A DNA stretch of 57,300 nucleotides from Thermoplasmata archaeon (lineage in GTDB: Archaea > Thermoplasmatota > Thermoplasmata > Halarchaeoplasmatales > Halarchaeoplasmataceae), in contig PUNG01000062.1 in the NCBI GenBank assembly GCA_003551675.1, positions 1 through 57,300 on the forward strand, written 5' to 3'. A model generated the notes under the pieces. The model searched no databases and was not told the DNA's origin. It saw only the letters and a list, made by a program, of their open reading frames with translations. The translations under genes and the position numbers were made by a program. Positions 44,566 through 53,631 of this stretch are shown piece after piece; the first letter of the stretch is position 1; each line of letters starts with the position of its first letter.

Positions 44566-46254
44566 ATGGAAGTACTTCTGATAGGACCTCCAAATGTAGG
44601 AAAAAGTGTTCTTTTCAATCGTTTGACCGGCTTAGATGTAGGCATGGCAAATTATCCCGGTACTACGGTGGATTTTAAAAAGGGAAAAGCTACGGCCGGT
44701 GAAAAAGAGTACGAACTCATCGATGTTCCCGGCACCTATTCTTTAGACGCCTCTAATCAGGCGGAACGTATAGCGGTGGAGATGTTAGAGGTTGACCCTG
44801 CCGGAGTCGTGTGTGTTCTTGACGCTAAAAATTTAGAGAGCAGCCTATATCTCCTCATGCAGGTTCTAGAGAAAGATATCCCTACTGTTGCAGTGATAAA
44901 CAGGGTAGACCTGATAGAAGAAAGTCTTGACGTCGAATATCTATCCAAAACGATGGATATACCTGTGATCACAACGGTTGCAACCAAGGGACGTGGCATC
45001 GGCAAATTGAAGGAATCGATCAACGATCTGGTGGAAGGAAAAATAGATACCAGTCGTAAAGAAAACAAAGCTGACTGGGATCTAGCCGAAGATCTGGATA
45101 AAAATGTAAAAAAAGGGTCTAAAGACGACTATAAAAGTAGAAAGAACCGTTGGAGCGATCTTCTAGTAAAACCTTTTCCTGGGATACCTTTAGCTTTTTT
45201 GATATTAGGTTTGATGTTCCTTTTGGTTATAGGTGCTGGCTTAGCGATGAGACGATTCATATTTTTACCTTTTTTTGATAGTGTTATATTTCCGCCAATC
45301 ATAGCAGCAGTAGAACGTTTTACAGCCGAGGGCACTGTTCGAAATATACTGGTAGGGGAGTATGGATTTTTGATCAAAGCCATCGAATGGCCCATCGGCC
45401 TTGTGTTGCCGTATATAATTTCTTTCTACACCGCTTTAAGCATATTGGAGGATAGTGGGTATATGCCTAGACTGGCTGTACTATTGGATGGTCTGTTCAC
45501 CAAGATGGGACTCTCCGGTTCCGCCATAATACCTCTTCTACTGGGTTACGGGTGCGCCATCCCTTCTATTATGTCTACAAGGACCATGACCGATAAAAAG
45601 AAAAAGATGATTGTATCCGCGATGGTCTGCTTATCGGTACCGTGTGTAGCCCAGTCCGGTGCCTTTATCGCTCTTCTGGCCGAGCGTTCCATCATGTTGG
45701 TGTTTCTGATATTCTTGTTTTCTTTGAGCGCAGCTTTTTTATCCGGTCTGTTACTAGGTAAATTATTCAAAGTCGAAAAAACTCCCATGATACAGGAGGT
45801 ACCAGAACTTCTAGTTCCCGACTGGAAGATGTTTGGAAAAAAGTTATGGATAAGGGTAAAGCACTTTCTTACCAACGGCGCGGTTCCGATGATATATATC
45901 ATCGGAGCTGCCGCCGTTCTCTACGAAACAGGTATACTAGCCCACATAGGCATGTTATTGGAGCCATTGGTAACGGGATGGCTTGGTCTACCTTCCGAGG
46001 CGTCCACCCCTCTCATACTAGGAATATTTAGAAGAGAACTAGCGGTACTACCTCTGTTGGAGATGAACCTTACCAACCTGCAGCTCTTCGTGGGTGCTGT
46101 GATAGCCCTCTTTTACGTACCGTGTGTGGCGGTTTTAGGTGTGATCGCAAAAGAGTTCGGTGCTAAGGTTTCCGCGGGCATCTTGGCTTTTACCGTTATA
46201 TTTTCCATGTTGATCGGCGGTTTGATATTTCAGATAGGAAGCATCTTACTTTAG
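44566..46254 (+). CDS. feoB: Ferrous iron transporter FeoB
   Basis: This 562-aa GTP-gated Fe(II) importer has G motifs GPPNVGKS near residue 7, DVPGTYSLDA near 54 and NRVD near 116, then a helical spacer and about 8-9 membrane helices with two gate domains (MPRLAVLLDGLFTKMGLSG, LLGYGCAIPSIMSTRTM, CVAQSGAF, VPCVAVLGVIAKEFG). It is shorter than the roughly 770-aa bacterial form but normal for archaea. GAGGA precedes the ATG. It is co-transcribed with the FeoA-fusion gene. Confidence 0.96.
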   Translation: MEVLLIGPPNVGKSVLFNRLTGLDVGMANYPGTTVDFKKGKATAGEKEYELIDVPGTYSLDASNQAERIAVEMLEVDPAGVVCVLDAKNLESSLYLLMQVLEKDIPTVAVINRVDLIEESLDVEYLSKTMDIPVITTVATKGRGIGKLKESINDLVEGKIDTSRKENKADWDLAEDLDKNVKKGSKDDYKSRKNRWSDLLVKPFPGIPLAFLILGLMFLLVIGAGLAMRRFIFLPFFDSVIFPPIIAAVERFTAEGTVRNILVGEYGFLIKAIEWPIGLVLPYIISFYTALSILEDSGYMPRLAVLLDGLFTKMGLSGSAIIPLLLGYGCAIPSIMSTRTMTDKKKKMIVSAMVCLSVPCVAQSGAFIALLAERSIMLVFLIFLFSLSAAFLSGLLLGKLFKVEKTPMIQEVPELLVPDWKMFGKKLWIRVKHFLTNGAVPMIYIIGAAAVLYETGILAHIGMLLEPLVTGWLGLPSEASTPLILGIFRRELAVLPLLEMNLTNLQLFVGAVIALFYVPCVAVLGVIAKEFGAKVSAGILAFTVIFSMLIGGLIFQIGSILL

Positions 46255-46327
46255 CTATGAACATCTATTTGATGTGATCATCTTCGATAGCCTTGGAAAA
46301 AGTAAAAAAAGAAAAGGGTTAGCTTGA

Positions 46328-47659
46328 TCAATCCACTATCTCATCCACTATCTCTTCGGACCTGCCCAGATACTCTTCGGGATCGAACATTTCTTCCAAC
46401 TCCACTTCAGAGGTGACTTCCATCACATCTTCTTTTTCCATGAGTTTTTCTTTTAGCGGTTTTCCTTCCGCCCTAGCTTCCATGGCCGCTTCCCGCATGA
46501 TCTCATGAGCTTCCTGCCTGCTAAGACCTTTTTCCGTGAGATGGATCATGACGGCTTCAGCCATCACGAGACCGTCGCTCATATCTATGTTCTTTCTCAT
46601 GTTCTCAGGAAAAACTTTCAAGTTTTTGAACAGCTTCTCGCTCTTGTTCAATATATCGTCTAAGAGGACTAAAACATGGGCAACGGTGATCCTCTCGGAA
46701 GAAGAGTTCGTAAGGTCGCGTTCATGCCAAAGTATCATGTTCTCATAAGTAGGTGCGACAAAACCTCTCAGGGTTCTGGCTAGCCCACATATATTTTCCG
46801 CCAAGATAGGATTCTTCTTATGGGCCATGGTCGAACTACCGACTTGCTTTTCCGTTTCGAAGGATTCAGCCGCTTCCATTATCTCCGGTCTTTGAAGATT
46901 TCGCACCTCGGTGGAAAACTTCTGCAGTGAAGCGGAAACATTGGCGGCAAAAGAGATCAATTCCGCATACCTGTCACGACCGACTATCTGCCCCGTAGCT
47001 TTATCGATCCCCAAGCCGAGGTCGTTCATGACCAGCTCTTGCAACTCTTTTGCGTCCTGGCCAAAGGCGGCACCGGTTCCTACCGCGCCGCCCATCTTAC
47101 CTACAAGGATTCTTTTTTTAGCCTCTTCTAACCTTTCTATATGTCTATCTATCTCAGAGACGTAAACCGCCAGTTTTAACCCGAAGGTCATGGGTACGGC
47201 GTGCTGAGCATGGGTCCTACCTATCATCACCGTACTTTTGTGCTCTTTTGCTCTTGCGGAGAGGGTCCTTCTCAACTCTTTAAGGTCCTCTTCGAGCACC
47301 TCAACGGCTTCCTTGAGCTGTAACGCCATACCGGTATCTATTATATCGTTGGAAGTGGCACCCAAGTGGATATACTTCTCGGCGTCACCACATTCTTCGC
47401 CCAAAACTTTCACTAGAGCCATTATGTCGTGCTTCGTCTCCTCTTTCTCCACTCTCTCGATCTCTTCCCACTCGATTATTTTCGTTGTTGCGTTTTCGGT
47501 TATTATCTCCGCAGCTTCTTCAGGTATATTTCCAAGTTCCGCGTGAGCTCTCGCTAGAGCGGCTTCAACTTTCAACAGTTTGTCCGTTTTATTTTCTTTA
47601 CTGAATACGGACTTCATCTCGTTTCTGCCGTACCTGTAGTCCAACGGGCATACCAACAT
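46328..47659 (-). CDS. purB: Adenylosuccinate lyase
   Basis: This 443-aa enzyme acts twice in purine synthesis, releasing fumarate from SAICAR and from adenylosuccinate. Family motifs are PLDYRYGRNEM, the signature GSSTMAHKKNPILAEN near residue 285, ATSNDIIDTG near 100 and GRTHAQHAVPMTFG near 150. The ATG at 47659 (MLVCPLDYRYG) is chosen over a GTG overlapping the gap2 stop. It lies immediately downstream of gap2 and is probably co-transcribed. Confidence 0.96.
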   Translation of the reverse strand: MLVCPLDYRYGRNEMKSVFSKENKTDKLLKVEAALARAHAELGNIPEEAAEIITENATTKIIEWEEIERVEKEETKHDIMALVKVLGEECGDAEKYIHLGATSNDIIDTGMALQLKEAVEVLEEDLKELRRTLSARAKEHKSTVMIGRTHAQHAVPMTFGLKLAVYVSEIDRHIERLEEAKKRILVGKMGGAVGTGAAFGQDAKELQELVMNDLGLGIDKATGQIVGRDRYAELISFAANVSASLQKFSTEVRNLQRPEIMEAAESFETEKQVGSSTMAHKKNPILAENICGLARTLRGFVAPTYENMILWHERDLTNSSSERITVAHVLVLLDDILNKSEKLFKNLKVFPENMRKNIDMSDGLVMAEAVMIHLTEKGLSRQEAHEIMREAAMEARAEGKPLKEKLMEKEDVMEVTSEVELEEMFDPEEYLGRSEEIVDEIVD

Positions 47660-47667
47660 GTCTCTCA

Positions 47668-48675
47668 CTACTCTATACCCATGGCATCGTTGGTCATCTG
47701 GATGCTCTTCTCGTTATCTTTTTCCACCTTACACATGGCCCGTATCGCGTCTATATTTTCGGGTACTATGTCACTCTCTTGATGTATAGCTTGGTAGTAA
47801 TAGAGGGTAGAACCTTCCACTTTGACCGCGTCCTTCCAGACAGCTATTTCGTTTATGTCTCCCCTAAGATTGTTCCTGTCTTTTGCCCACTCCATCACCA
47901 TGGCAGTAGATTTGACTCCTTGCGAAGCCTCGAAGAATTTGATCCGAGGTGTTTCATCCCATATGTCTATCACTTTTTGTGTATCTACCTCTTTTTCAAG
48001 TTCGACGATCACGCTGTGCAAGTGCATTATAGTGCTGGGAACTTTTACCGCGGTGGTCTGTATGTCTATTTCAGGTACTACGCTCTTCACATCCGGCCCG
48101 TGGTGGGAAGGTATGTTCAGCACGGGATCGATGGAGTTTATGGGTCCTCTTGAAGTATCCCATGGATCCGCACCTCTTCTCACCATCACCGCTTTACAGT
48201 TATCTATACCCACTTTTTGGTGAAGAGGATACAAGGTTCTCAGCAAACCGGTCGTGTTACAAGAGACCACTCTCAAGTAGTCTGCTCCGTAGGCTTCATC
48301 GTAATTCGCCATGGAATTGAAAGACAGTCCAGTCAATTCGTGATCTTCTCCACCCTGCCATAGAGCTTTGACTCCCGCTTTTTCGTATATCGGTTTGTAC
48401 CCCGCTTTCTTGGGAGTTCCATCAACGATTATATCCGCCTTCTCCAGAAGATCTTCTAGCATCCCTTCCACCGGGATGTTCTTTTTTTCAAAGTCATCCA
48501 TGTACTTGTCCGAGGCGGCGTAAAAAGGGTAACCTTTCTCTGCGGCCATCTCGGCTTCGTAGGTCGGACTTCTTTTTGCAACTCCTATCACTTCCATGTC
48601 GTCCTGCTGAGATACGGCGTCTGCAATTCTTTTCCCAACGGTTCCATATCCATTTATTCCTACTTTTACGGTCAT
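47668..48675 (-). CDS. gap2: Glyceraldehyde-3-phosphate dehydrogenase, archaeal type II
   Basis: This 335-aa NAD(P)-dependent enzyme has INGYGTVGKRIADAV at the N-terminus, the catalytic cysteine in VVSCNTTGLLRT near residue 140, and MVRRGADPWD and VPSTIMHLHSVIVEL. The ATG at 48675, after AGGGATAAT, gives the standard length. The track's 365-aa form begins at a GTG overlapping the stop of a small upstream ORF and adds MNRRDFLKESAS, which looks like a Tat motif but is probably spurious. Confidence 0.95.
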   Translation of the reverse strand: MTVKVGINGYGTVGKRIADAVSQQDDMEVIGVAKRSPTYEAEMAAEKGYPFYAASDKYMDDFEKKNIPVEGMLEDLLEKADIIVDGTPKKAGYKPIYEKAGVKALWQGGEDHELTGLSFNSMANYDEAYGADYLRVVSCNTTGLLRTLYPLHQKVGIDNCKAVMVRRGADPWDTSRGPINSIDPVLNIPSHHGPDVKSVVPEIDIQTTAVKVPSTIMHLHSVIVELEKEVDTQKVIDIWDETPRIKFFEASQGVKSTAMVMEWAKDRNNLRGDINEIAVWKDAVKVEGSTLYYYQAIHQESDIVPENIDAIRAMCKVEKDNEKSIQMTNDAMGIE

Positions 48676-48761
48676 ATTATCCCTGCGATTAGACGGAAAT
48701 ATGATAACAGATAAGTAGATTACGGTCGTAGAAGCGCTTTCTTTCAAAAAGTCCCGTCTAT

Positions 48762-48932
48762 TCACTTTTCATCATCTGAAAATAGACCTACGATTATACC
48801 TCCGATCAGGAATGCGAAATAACCCACGCCCACTATACATAGATTTCCTAAACAAACATTTCCGCGAAGATGAAAACCCATGTCGTTCACGGCTAACACT
48901 CCGGCGATGATGATGAAAAGGATCAAAACCAA
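48762..48932 (-). CDS. Small two-helix membrane protein (TTG start or frameshifted)
   Basis: This frame is missing from the track. Translation from TTG gives about 56 aa with two hydrophobic segments (VLILFIIIAGVLAV, CIVGVGYFAFLIGGIIVGLF) separated by a Gly/Asn/Cys loop, ending SDDEK. No ribosome-binding site precedes the TTG. A different frame starting at ATG 48994 (MDKARVSRGPETYLY) stops just after entering this region, and the two join naturally if a single frameshift is assumed. Function unknown. Confidence 0.5.
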   Translation of the reverse strand: MVLILFIIIAGVLAVNDMGFHLRGNVCLGNLCIVGVGYFAFLIGGIIVGLFSDDEK

Positions 48933-49043
48933 TATTATTCGTGATAGATATAGAGATACGTTTCCGGACCACGACTCACTCTAGCCTTGTCCATCTCTCT
49001 ATCGCTTCCCTTAGATATATCTACCACCTTCTATGTTTTTACG

Positions 49044-50084
49044 TCACTCTATCTTGTACCTAAGAAGCGCACCCAGACCTCCCAACGCATCCAATTTTTC
49101 CCCACCTTCGTGGGTACTGCTTATCACGATCACCTCTCCACCCAACTCTTCCGTCCTCTTCATAAGTCTTTCTCCCAGTTCCTCTCTAACCTGTTCGTCC
49201 AATATAAGTAGCGTGTCCACCGCTCCTCTTTCCACCGCATCTTTTACCTTGTCCGGTCCATATGCGTAAGCACCGTCTTTTTTTATCTCTTTTAAAAGTT
49301 CTTCGACTTTTTCGCTCTCGTATCCCATACGTTGTCCGTCCAAGGTACCTCTTTCCTTTCCCTTTTTTAACACCTCGTGCACCCCTGTAAGGCCCCCCTC
49401 CCCTGCAGGTACCACCTCCGCATGTTTTACAAATTCAGGATGATGTTTATTGCAGTATTCGAAAAAATCCTCTTTAGTGAACCCGGGCCCCAGTATGACC
49501 AAAGGTTCTCCAGGGTCCATTATGGCCTTCAATTTTTTTATTATCATGTCAAAGTAGTCGTCTTTACTCAACCTCTCAGAATCGTACATCTTTCCTCCCA
49601 TGTTCGGTGTGAGATTGACCATCTCCTTGACTCCGTACTGCCTCAAGATCGCTATGGTCGTGTCATTTTCTTCCAAAGCCACAAATGTGATCAATGGTTC
49701 TTCACTCCTCTCCACCGCTTCTTTTAATCTTCCTAACTCGTGCTCTTTCCACTCTTTTATAATGGTGAGTTTGTCCCCTTCGGTGAGGTTAAGGGTATGG
49801 TATGATCCGTGGTCTTGAGGTCCCCGGATTATCACGCCCAAAACTCTTAAACGGTCCGTGAATTCATGGAATTCTACCTTCTCCACCTCTATATCTAATC
49901 TCATCTTTTTCTTTTCACCTCTATCCGAGCGGAGCTTGTCACGTTGTGTTTCTTCTCTTCTGTATGTGAGAGCCGAAACTACATCACCTTCTTTTATGAT
50001 GTTTTTCAGGTGCCAGAGATCGTCAAGGTTATCGATCCTGATCTTTATCTTACCTTCTCTTCTATCCTGATGTAGTATCTTCAT
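49044..50084 (-). CDS. pelA: Archaeal Pelota (mRNA surveillance/ribosome rescue)
   Basis: This 346-aa protein resembles release factor eRF1 without the GGQ catalytic loop. It binds stalled ribosomes with aEF1A/ABCE1 for subunit splitting. The Sm-like N-domain is at residues 1-125, the central domain contains VILGPGFTKEDFFEYC near 195, and the C-domain ends EGGEKLDALGGLGALLRYKIE, a strong family ending. GAGGTC precedes the ATG at 50084. It is divergent from the GGCT-like gene. Confidence 0.95.
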   Translation of the reverse strand: MKILHQDRREGKIKIRIDNLDDLWHLKNIIKEGDVVSALTYRREETQRDKLRSDRGEKKKMRLDIEVEKVEFHEFTDRLRVLGVIIRGPQDHGSYHTLNLTEGDKLTIIKEWKEHELGRLKEAVERSEEPLITFVALEENDTTIAILRQYGVKEMVNLTPNMGGKMYDSERLSKDDYFDMIIKKLKAIMDPGEPLVILGPGFTKEDFFEYCNKHHPEFVKHAEVVPAGEGGLTGVHEVLKKGKERGTLDGQRMGYESEKVEELLKEIKKDGAYAYGPDKVKDAVERGAVDTLLILDEQVREELGERLMKRTEELGGEVIVISSTHEGGEKLDALGGLGALLRYKIE

Positions 50085-50142
50085 CAAGACCTCTAAAACG
50101 TAATACCTTAATAATTCCTATCCATATTTCACGCGAGCTCTT

Positions 50143-50628
50143 ATGAAAGATGAAGTGAAGTATTTCGCCTACGGAAGCAATCTAAATTTACAACAGATGG
50201 AGGAAAGAGGAGTAGTAGTAAAAAGTGCCCAACGAGCGGATCTGCCCGGATGGAAACTAGCCTTTACTGTTTACTCCGAGGGATGGAAAGGAGGTGTGGC
50301 GGATATCTTACCTCATCCTGAAGAAAGGATCGAAGGGATCGTATATGAATTAAAGAAAAAAGATATTAAGGAACTTGACCGGTATGAAGGAAGGAAGCTC
50401 CGAAATAAGATGGAAGTGGGGATGTATAGAAGACAACATCTACCCGTAAAGATAGGTGATGAATGGAAAACCGTTCTGACTTATTTGGTCAATATGGCGG
50501 TGGAATATAAAAAAGAGATGGAGCTGAAACCTTCACGAGGATATATGAAAACCATACTCTCAGGTGCGGAGGAACACGGACTCAGCACTGACTACATACA
50601 ACGATTGAAAAGTATAGATCACAGATAG
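50143..50628 (+). CDS. Gamma-glutamylcyclotransferase-like (AIG2/GGCT fold) protein
   Basis: This 161-aa protein has the family start KYFAYGSNLNLQQMEERG, the middle VADILPHPEERIEGIVYEL, and LDRYEGRKLRNKMEV. The fold forms 5-oxoproline from gamma-glutamyl amines; archaeal substrates are unproven. The length fits the short GGCT class. It has its own short promoter region, divergent from pelota. Confidence 0.87.
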   Translation: MKDEVKYFAYGSNLNLQQMEERGVVVKSAQRADLPGWKLAFTVYSEGWKGGVADILPHPEERIEGIVYELKKKDIKELDRYEGRKLRNKMEVGMYRRQHLPVKIGDEWKTVLTYLVNMAVEYKKEMELKPSRGYMKTILSGAEEHGLSTDYIQRLKSIDHR

Positions 50629-50683
50629 CTTTTAAAAAAACAAAAAAGGAGGGAGGGTGATTATCGTGAAGGGATACAGCTGA

Positions 50684-50866
50684 TCATTTTTTTAATTCAA
50701 GCACCTTTTCGAAGCACTCCACCACATGTTCTTCCTCTACGCAATCTTTCGCTCTGCGTAGGCATTCGAAGAATGCATCATCCTCCAGTCGAGGTTTACA
50801 CCCGAATTCTCCTTGACTGGTCAATGTCTCTTTGTCCAACATAGCGGACACTTCGTATGTATGCAT
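50684..50866 (-). CDS. Small acidic Cys-containing protein, unknown
   Basis: This 60-aa protein starts MHTYEVSAMLDKETLTSQG and has four cysteines (GCKP, ECLRRAKDC, VECFEK) in an acidic helical C-terminus. CTTTATTTACG about 24 nt before the ATG would give a leaderless transcript. It is divergent from the acetyltransferase. No overlapping gene explains the frame, so it is probably real, but no family is recognised. Confidence 0.55.
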   Translation of the reverse strand: MHTYEVSAMLDKETLTSQGEFGCKPRLEDDAFFECLRRAKDCVEEEHVVECFEKVLELKK

Positions 50867-50980
50867 ATGTGTGCAACCGTAAATAAAGATTCCGGTGTTT
50901 TATTCGTTTTTATTATTAAATAAAACCTTCTCCATAACGTAGTAAGATATATTTGACTCTTCCATTTATATCCGTCTAGG

Positions 50981-51418
50981 ATGTACACTGTGAGAAGCTT
51001 CATGGAACGAGACCTAGATGAGGTCTATAATATAGCGGCCTTATCTCTCAAAGAAAAGTATCCCAAAGATCTTTATCTCTCCATAGATCGAGCATGGAAG
51101 CACGGTTTTTTCGTGGCCGACGTAGATGGCAAAACCATTGGATTTATTTGCGGGATAAAGGAGCAAGAAGATATCTCACGGGTACTGATCCTTGCCGTGC
51201 ATCCATTATATAGAAACTGCGGCATAGGAAGCGAGCTGCTAAAAAAATTTATCGAAGTGAGTTCCAACCAGGGCGTGACAAAAGTCACACTGGAAGTTAG
51301 GACGAATAATACAAAAACCATACTATTTTACCAGAAAAGAGGTTTTCAGGTCGTGGCTACTCTTGACTCGTTTTATACGGACGGAGAAGATGGGTATAAG
51401 ATGATCAGGTATCTTTGA
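50981..51418 (+). CDS. GNAT-family N-acetyltransferase (RimI-like)
   Basis: This 145-aa protein has the acetyl-CoA binding motif A (LAVHPLYRNCGIGSELLKKFI) near residue 70 and motif B (LEVRTNNTKTILFYQKRGFQVVA). Archaeal RimI-like enzymes acetylate protein N-termini or lysines such as Alba; the substrate here is undetermined. CATTTATATC lies about 20 nt upstream. Confidence 0.9.
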   Translation: MYTVRSFMERDLDEVYNIAALSLKEKYPKDLYLSIDRAWKHGFFVADVDGKTIGFICGIKEQEDISRVLILAVHPLYRNCGIGSELLKKFIEVSSNQGVTKVTLEVRTNNTKTILFYQKRGFQVVATLDSFYTDGEDGYKMIRYL

Positions 51419-51535
51419 AGGCTGACCGCAACTTTGGAGAATAGTCACTTTTAAGTATGAGAAGATATATGAAACCTATCCAAGTAACAAAATTAGCAGA
51501 GCCAGTATTTACACCCATCACCATGGAGGAAAAAT

Positions 51536-51991
51536 ATGTCAAGAATGCACAGCTCGAAAAAAGGACGATCAGGTTCAACACGGCCCAACCTAGAAGAAAA
51601 TCCTGAATGGGTCCCTCAAGATGAGGAAAAGATAGAAGAATTGGTCATAGAGTTAGCAAGGCGAGGAAACACGGCCAGCGAGATCGGTATCATATTGAGA
51701 GATCAATACGGTGTGCCTGATGTTGAACTAGCCGTGGATAAAAGCGTCACCGAGATATTGGAAGAAAACGATCTAGCCCCGGAGCTACCAGAAGATCTTT
51801 TGGCACTGATGGAGAAAGCAGTAGATCTTAAGAAACATATCGATGAACATCCCAAGGACAATGCGAATCGAAGAGGCTTGAATCTGGTCGAAGCTAAGAT
51901 AAGACGACTGGTGAAGTATTACAAAAGCGAAGGTAAGTTAGACGAAGATTGGAAATATTCAATAGATAAGGCTGAGATGCTCACTCAGTAA
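51536..51991 (+). CDS. rps15: Small-subunit ribosomal protein S15 (uS15)
   Basis: This 151-aa protein has the archaeal/eukaryotic-type extended S15. It has the conserved MHSSKKGRSGSTRP start, an internal S15 domain (ELPEDLLALMEKAVDLKKHI, LVEAKIRRLVKYYKSEGKL) and the usual length. GGAGGA lies 7 nt before the ATG. It is followed 5 nt later by the GAN/RecJ-like gene, a pairing often seen in archaea. Confidence 0.97.
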   Translation: MSRMHSSKKGRSGSTRPNLEENPEWVPQDEEKIEELVIELARRGNTASEIGIILRDQYGVPDVELAVDKSVTEILEENDLAPELPEDLLALMEKAVDLKKHIDEHPKDNANRRGLNLVEAKIRRLVKYYKSEGKLDEDWKYSIDKAEMLTQ

Positions 51992-51996
51992 CAATT

Positions 51997-53370
51997 ATGA
52001 CATCGGAGAAGAAGGAAAATTTCTTTGATCTACCCGAAGACTTGAAAAAAAAATTAGATGATGCCTCCTCCATTTTGGAGAAGAACGACAAGTTCAGGAT
52101 AATAACTCATTATGATGCCGACGGCATCTCTGCCGCCGCTGTTCTAACAAGATGTTTGATGAAAGATCAAAGTGGATTTCATACGAGTTTTATCGATAGA
52201 TTTCCCGACAAGATACCAGAGGGTCTCCCCCTCATCTTTGCCGACATCGGTAACAGTCATTTAAAAGATATCCAGGCAGTGGATGAAGACGTGATTGTCT
52301 TGGACCACCATTATGTAAAAGAAGATCTCATGATCGAATCGGACGAAGAAAATAAAATCTTTATCAACCCCCACGAGTACGATATAGATGGAGCCCAGGA
52401 AGTGAGCGGAGGCACTCTAGCCCTACTACTTTCCGTTTGGTACGATGAGATCAATTGGGAGGACGCCGTTTACGGACTAGCCGGTGCTGCAGCAGACAAG
52501 CAAGCTATAGGTGGTTTCAGCGGATTGAACCTAAAACTGGCTCAAGAAGCGGTCGAAAAAGGGTCCTTGCAAAAGAGTAAAGAGCTGTTCATCGATGGAA
52601 AAAATATCCAAGATTCCTTGATGAAAGCCTGTGACCCCTATTTTCCTGATATATCCGGTGAAAAAAAGGAGATCCGTAGGATCATCGACGATCTCAAGAT
52701 CGATCCCGAGGCTGAAATAGGCTCGATAAAGAAAGATAAGAAAAGAGATCTGAACAGCTTATTGGTATTGTCCATGCTAAAAAAAGATCGCTACGCCGAA
52801 GTCATCGAATCTATAATGGGTATACATTATGAGTCTGAGCACGAACCATTTGATACGGACTGCCTGTACAAGATACTGAATTCGACCGCAAGAACCAATC
52901 GAGCGGGCCTTGGATTATCCTTGTGCTTGGGGGACAAGAGCGCCCGTAAAGAGGCAAAAAAGATAAGAGACGATTACAGGAGTGAGATGATAGGTGCACT
53001 GAAAAAATTAGAAGAAAGAGTCGAAGCCGATGAGTACGAGCATCTACAATACTTTTTTGAAGAGAAAAAGACACGGAAGGGAGAGTTGGCCGGTCTGGGT
53101 ATCTTGTACATCTTGGATAAACATAAACCAGTTTTGGGGATGTCGGAGGTGGATGAGGATATAGATATATCTGCGAGGGCGACTAAAGAACAGGTGGAAA
53201 AGGGACTAGATCTTGGTGAGCTGTGCAGAAAGATATCCGGTGAGTTAGACGGCAGCGGCGGAGGACACAATATCGCCGCAGGTGCGACCATAAAAAAGGG
53301 CCCTGATAAAGAAAACGTGAACAAATTCTTGAGTAGGATGGATCAAGAGATCGGCGAGGTCTTGTTTTGA
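51997..53370 (+). CDS. Archaeal RecJ-like DHH phosphoesterase (GAN family)
   Basis: This 457-aa protein has DHH-family motifs ITHYDADGISAAAVL near residue 37, FADIGNSHL, VLDHHYV near 103, AGAAADKQAIGG near 165 and the DHHA1-type GSGGGHNIAAGATI near 425. Archaeal relatives include GAN, a single-strand exonuclease in the replisome that binds GINS. It is co-transcribed with rps15. No unusual truncation is seen. Confidence 0.92.
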   Translation: MTSEKKENFFDLPEDLKKKLDDASSILEKNDKFRIITHYDADGISAAAVLTRCLMKDQSGFHTSFIDRFPDKIPEGLPLIFADIGNSHLKDIQAVDEDVIVLDHHYVKEDLMIESDEENKIFINPHEYDIDGAQEVSGGTLALLLSVWYDEINWEDAVYGLAGAAADKQAIGGFSGLNLKLAQEAVEKGSLQKSKELFIDGKNIQDSLMKACDPYFPDISGEKKEIRRIIDDLKIDPEAEIGSIKKDKKRDLNSLLVLSMLKKDRYAEVIESIMGIHYESEHEPFDTDCLYKILNSTARTNRAGLGLSLCLGDKSARKEAKKIRDDYRSEMIGALKKLEERVEADEYEHLQYFFEEKKTRKGELAGLGILYILDKHKPVLGMSEVDEDIDISARATKEQVEKGLDLGELCRKISGELDGSGGGHNIAAGATIKKGPDKENVNKFLSRMDQEIGEVLF

Positions 53371-53397
53371 TCCGCTCAGTAAGGAAGGCAAGGTAAA

Positions 53398-53589
53398 ATG
53401 AAAGTTGAAGTGGAAAAAGAAGGTTTAGTGGAAGTTCCTAAGGGCAGTACGGTGTCTACTTTACTCGGTAAACTTGGATATCATCTCGATTCCACGATAG
53501 TTCTTTTAGACGGTAGCCCCGTACCTCTAGACCATCAACTGGAGGATGGTATGACGTTAAAAGTAGTTTCAGTTGTTTCCGGCGGTTGA
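53398..53589 (+). CDS. ThiS/MoaD/SAMP-like ubiquitin-fold protein
   Basis: This 63-aa beta-grasp protein (KVEVEKEGLVEVPKGSTVSTLLGKLG, VVSVVSGG) ends in the diglycine needed for adenylation and thiocarboxylation by an E1-like enzyme. It could donate sulfur or be conjugated to proteins (sampylation). It follows the RecJ-like gene closely and is one of two such proteins in the window. No E1 (ThiF/UbaA) gene is nearby. Confidence 0.85.
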   Translation: MKVEVEKEGLVEVPKGSTVSTLLGKLGYHLDSTIVLLDGSPVPLDHQLEDGMTLKVVSVVSGG

Positions 53590-53631
53590 ACTGAAGGGGA
53601 TTATGGAGTTTCAAGTGATGGAGTTAAAAAG

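Noticed and set aside
51469-51606. 45-aa ORF (MKPIQVTKLAEPVF...) overlapping the rps15 start, considered as a leader peptide
   Set aside because: The likely TATA element at about 51448 places the transcription start at or after its ATG, and it overlaps S15 in another frame. Probably chance.
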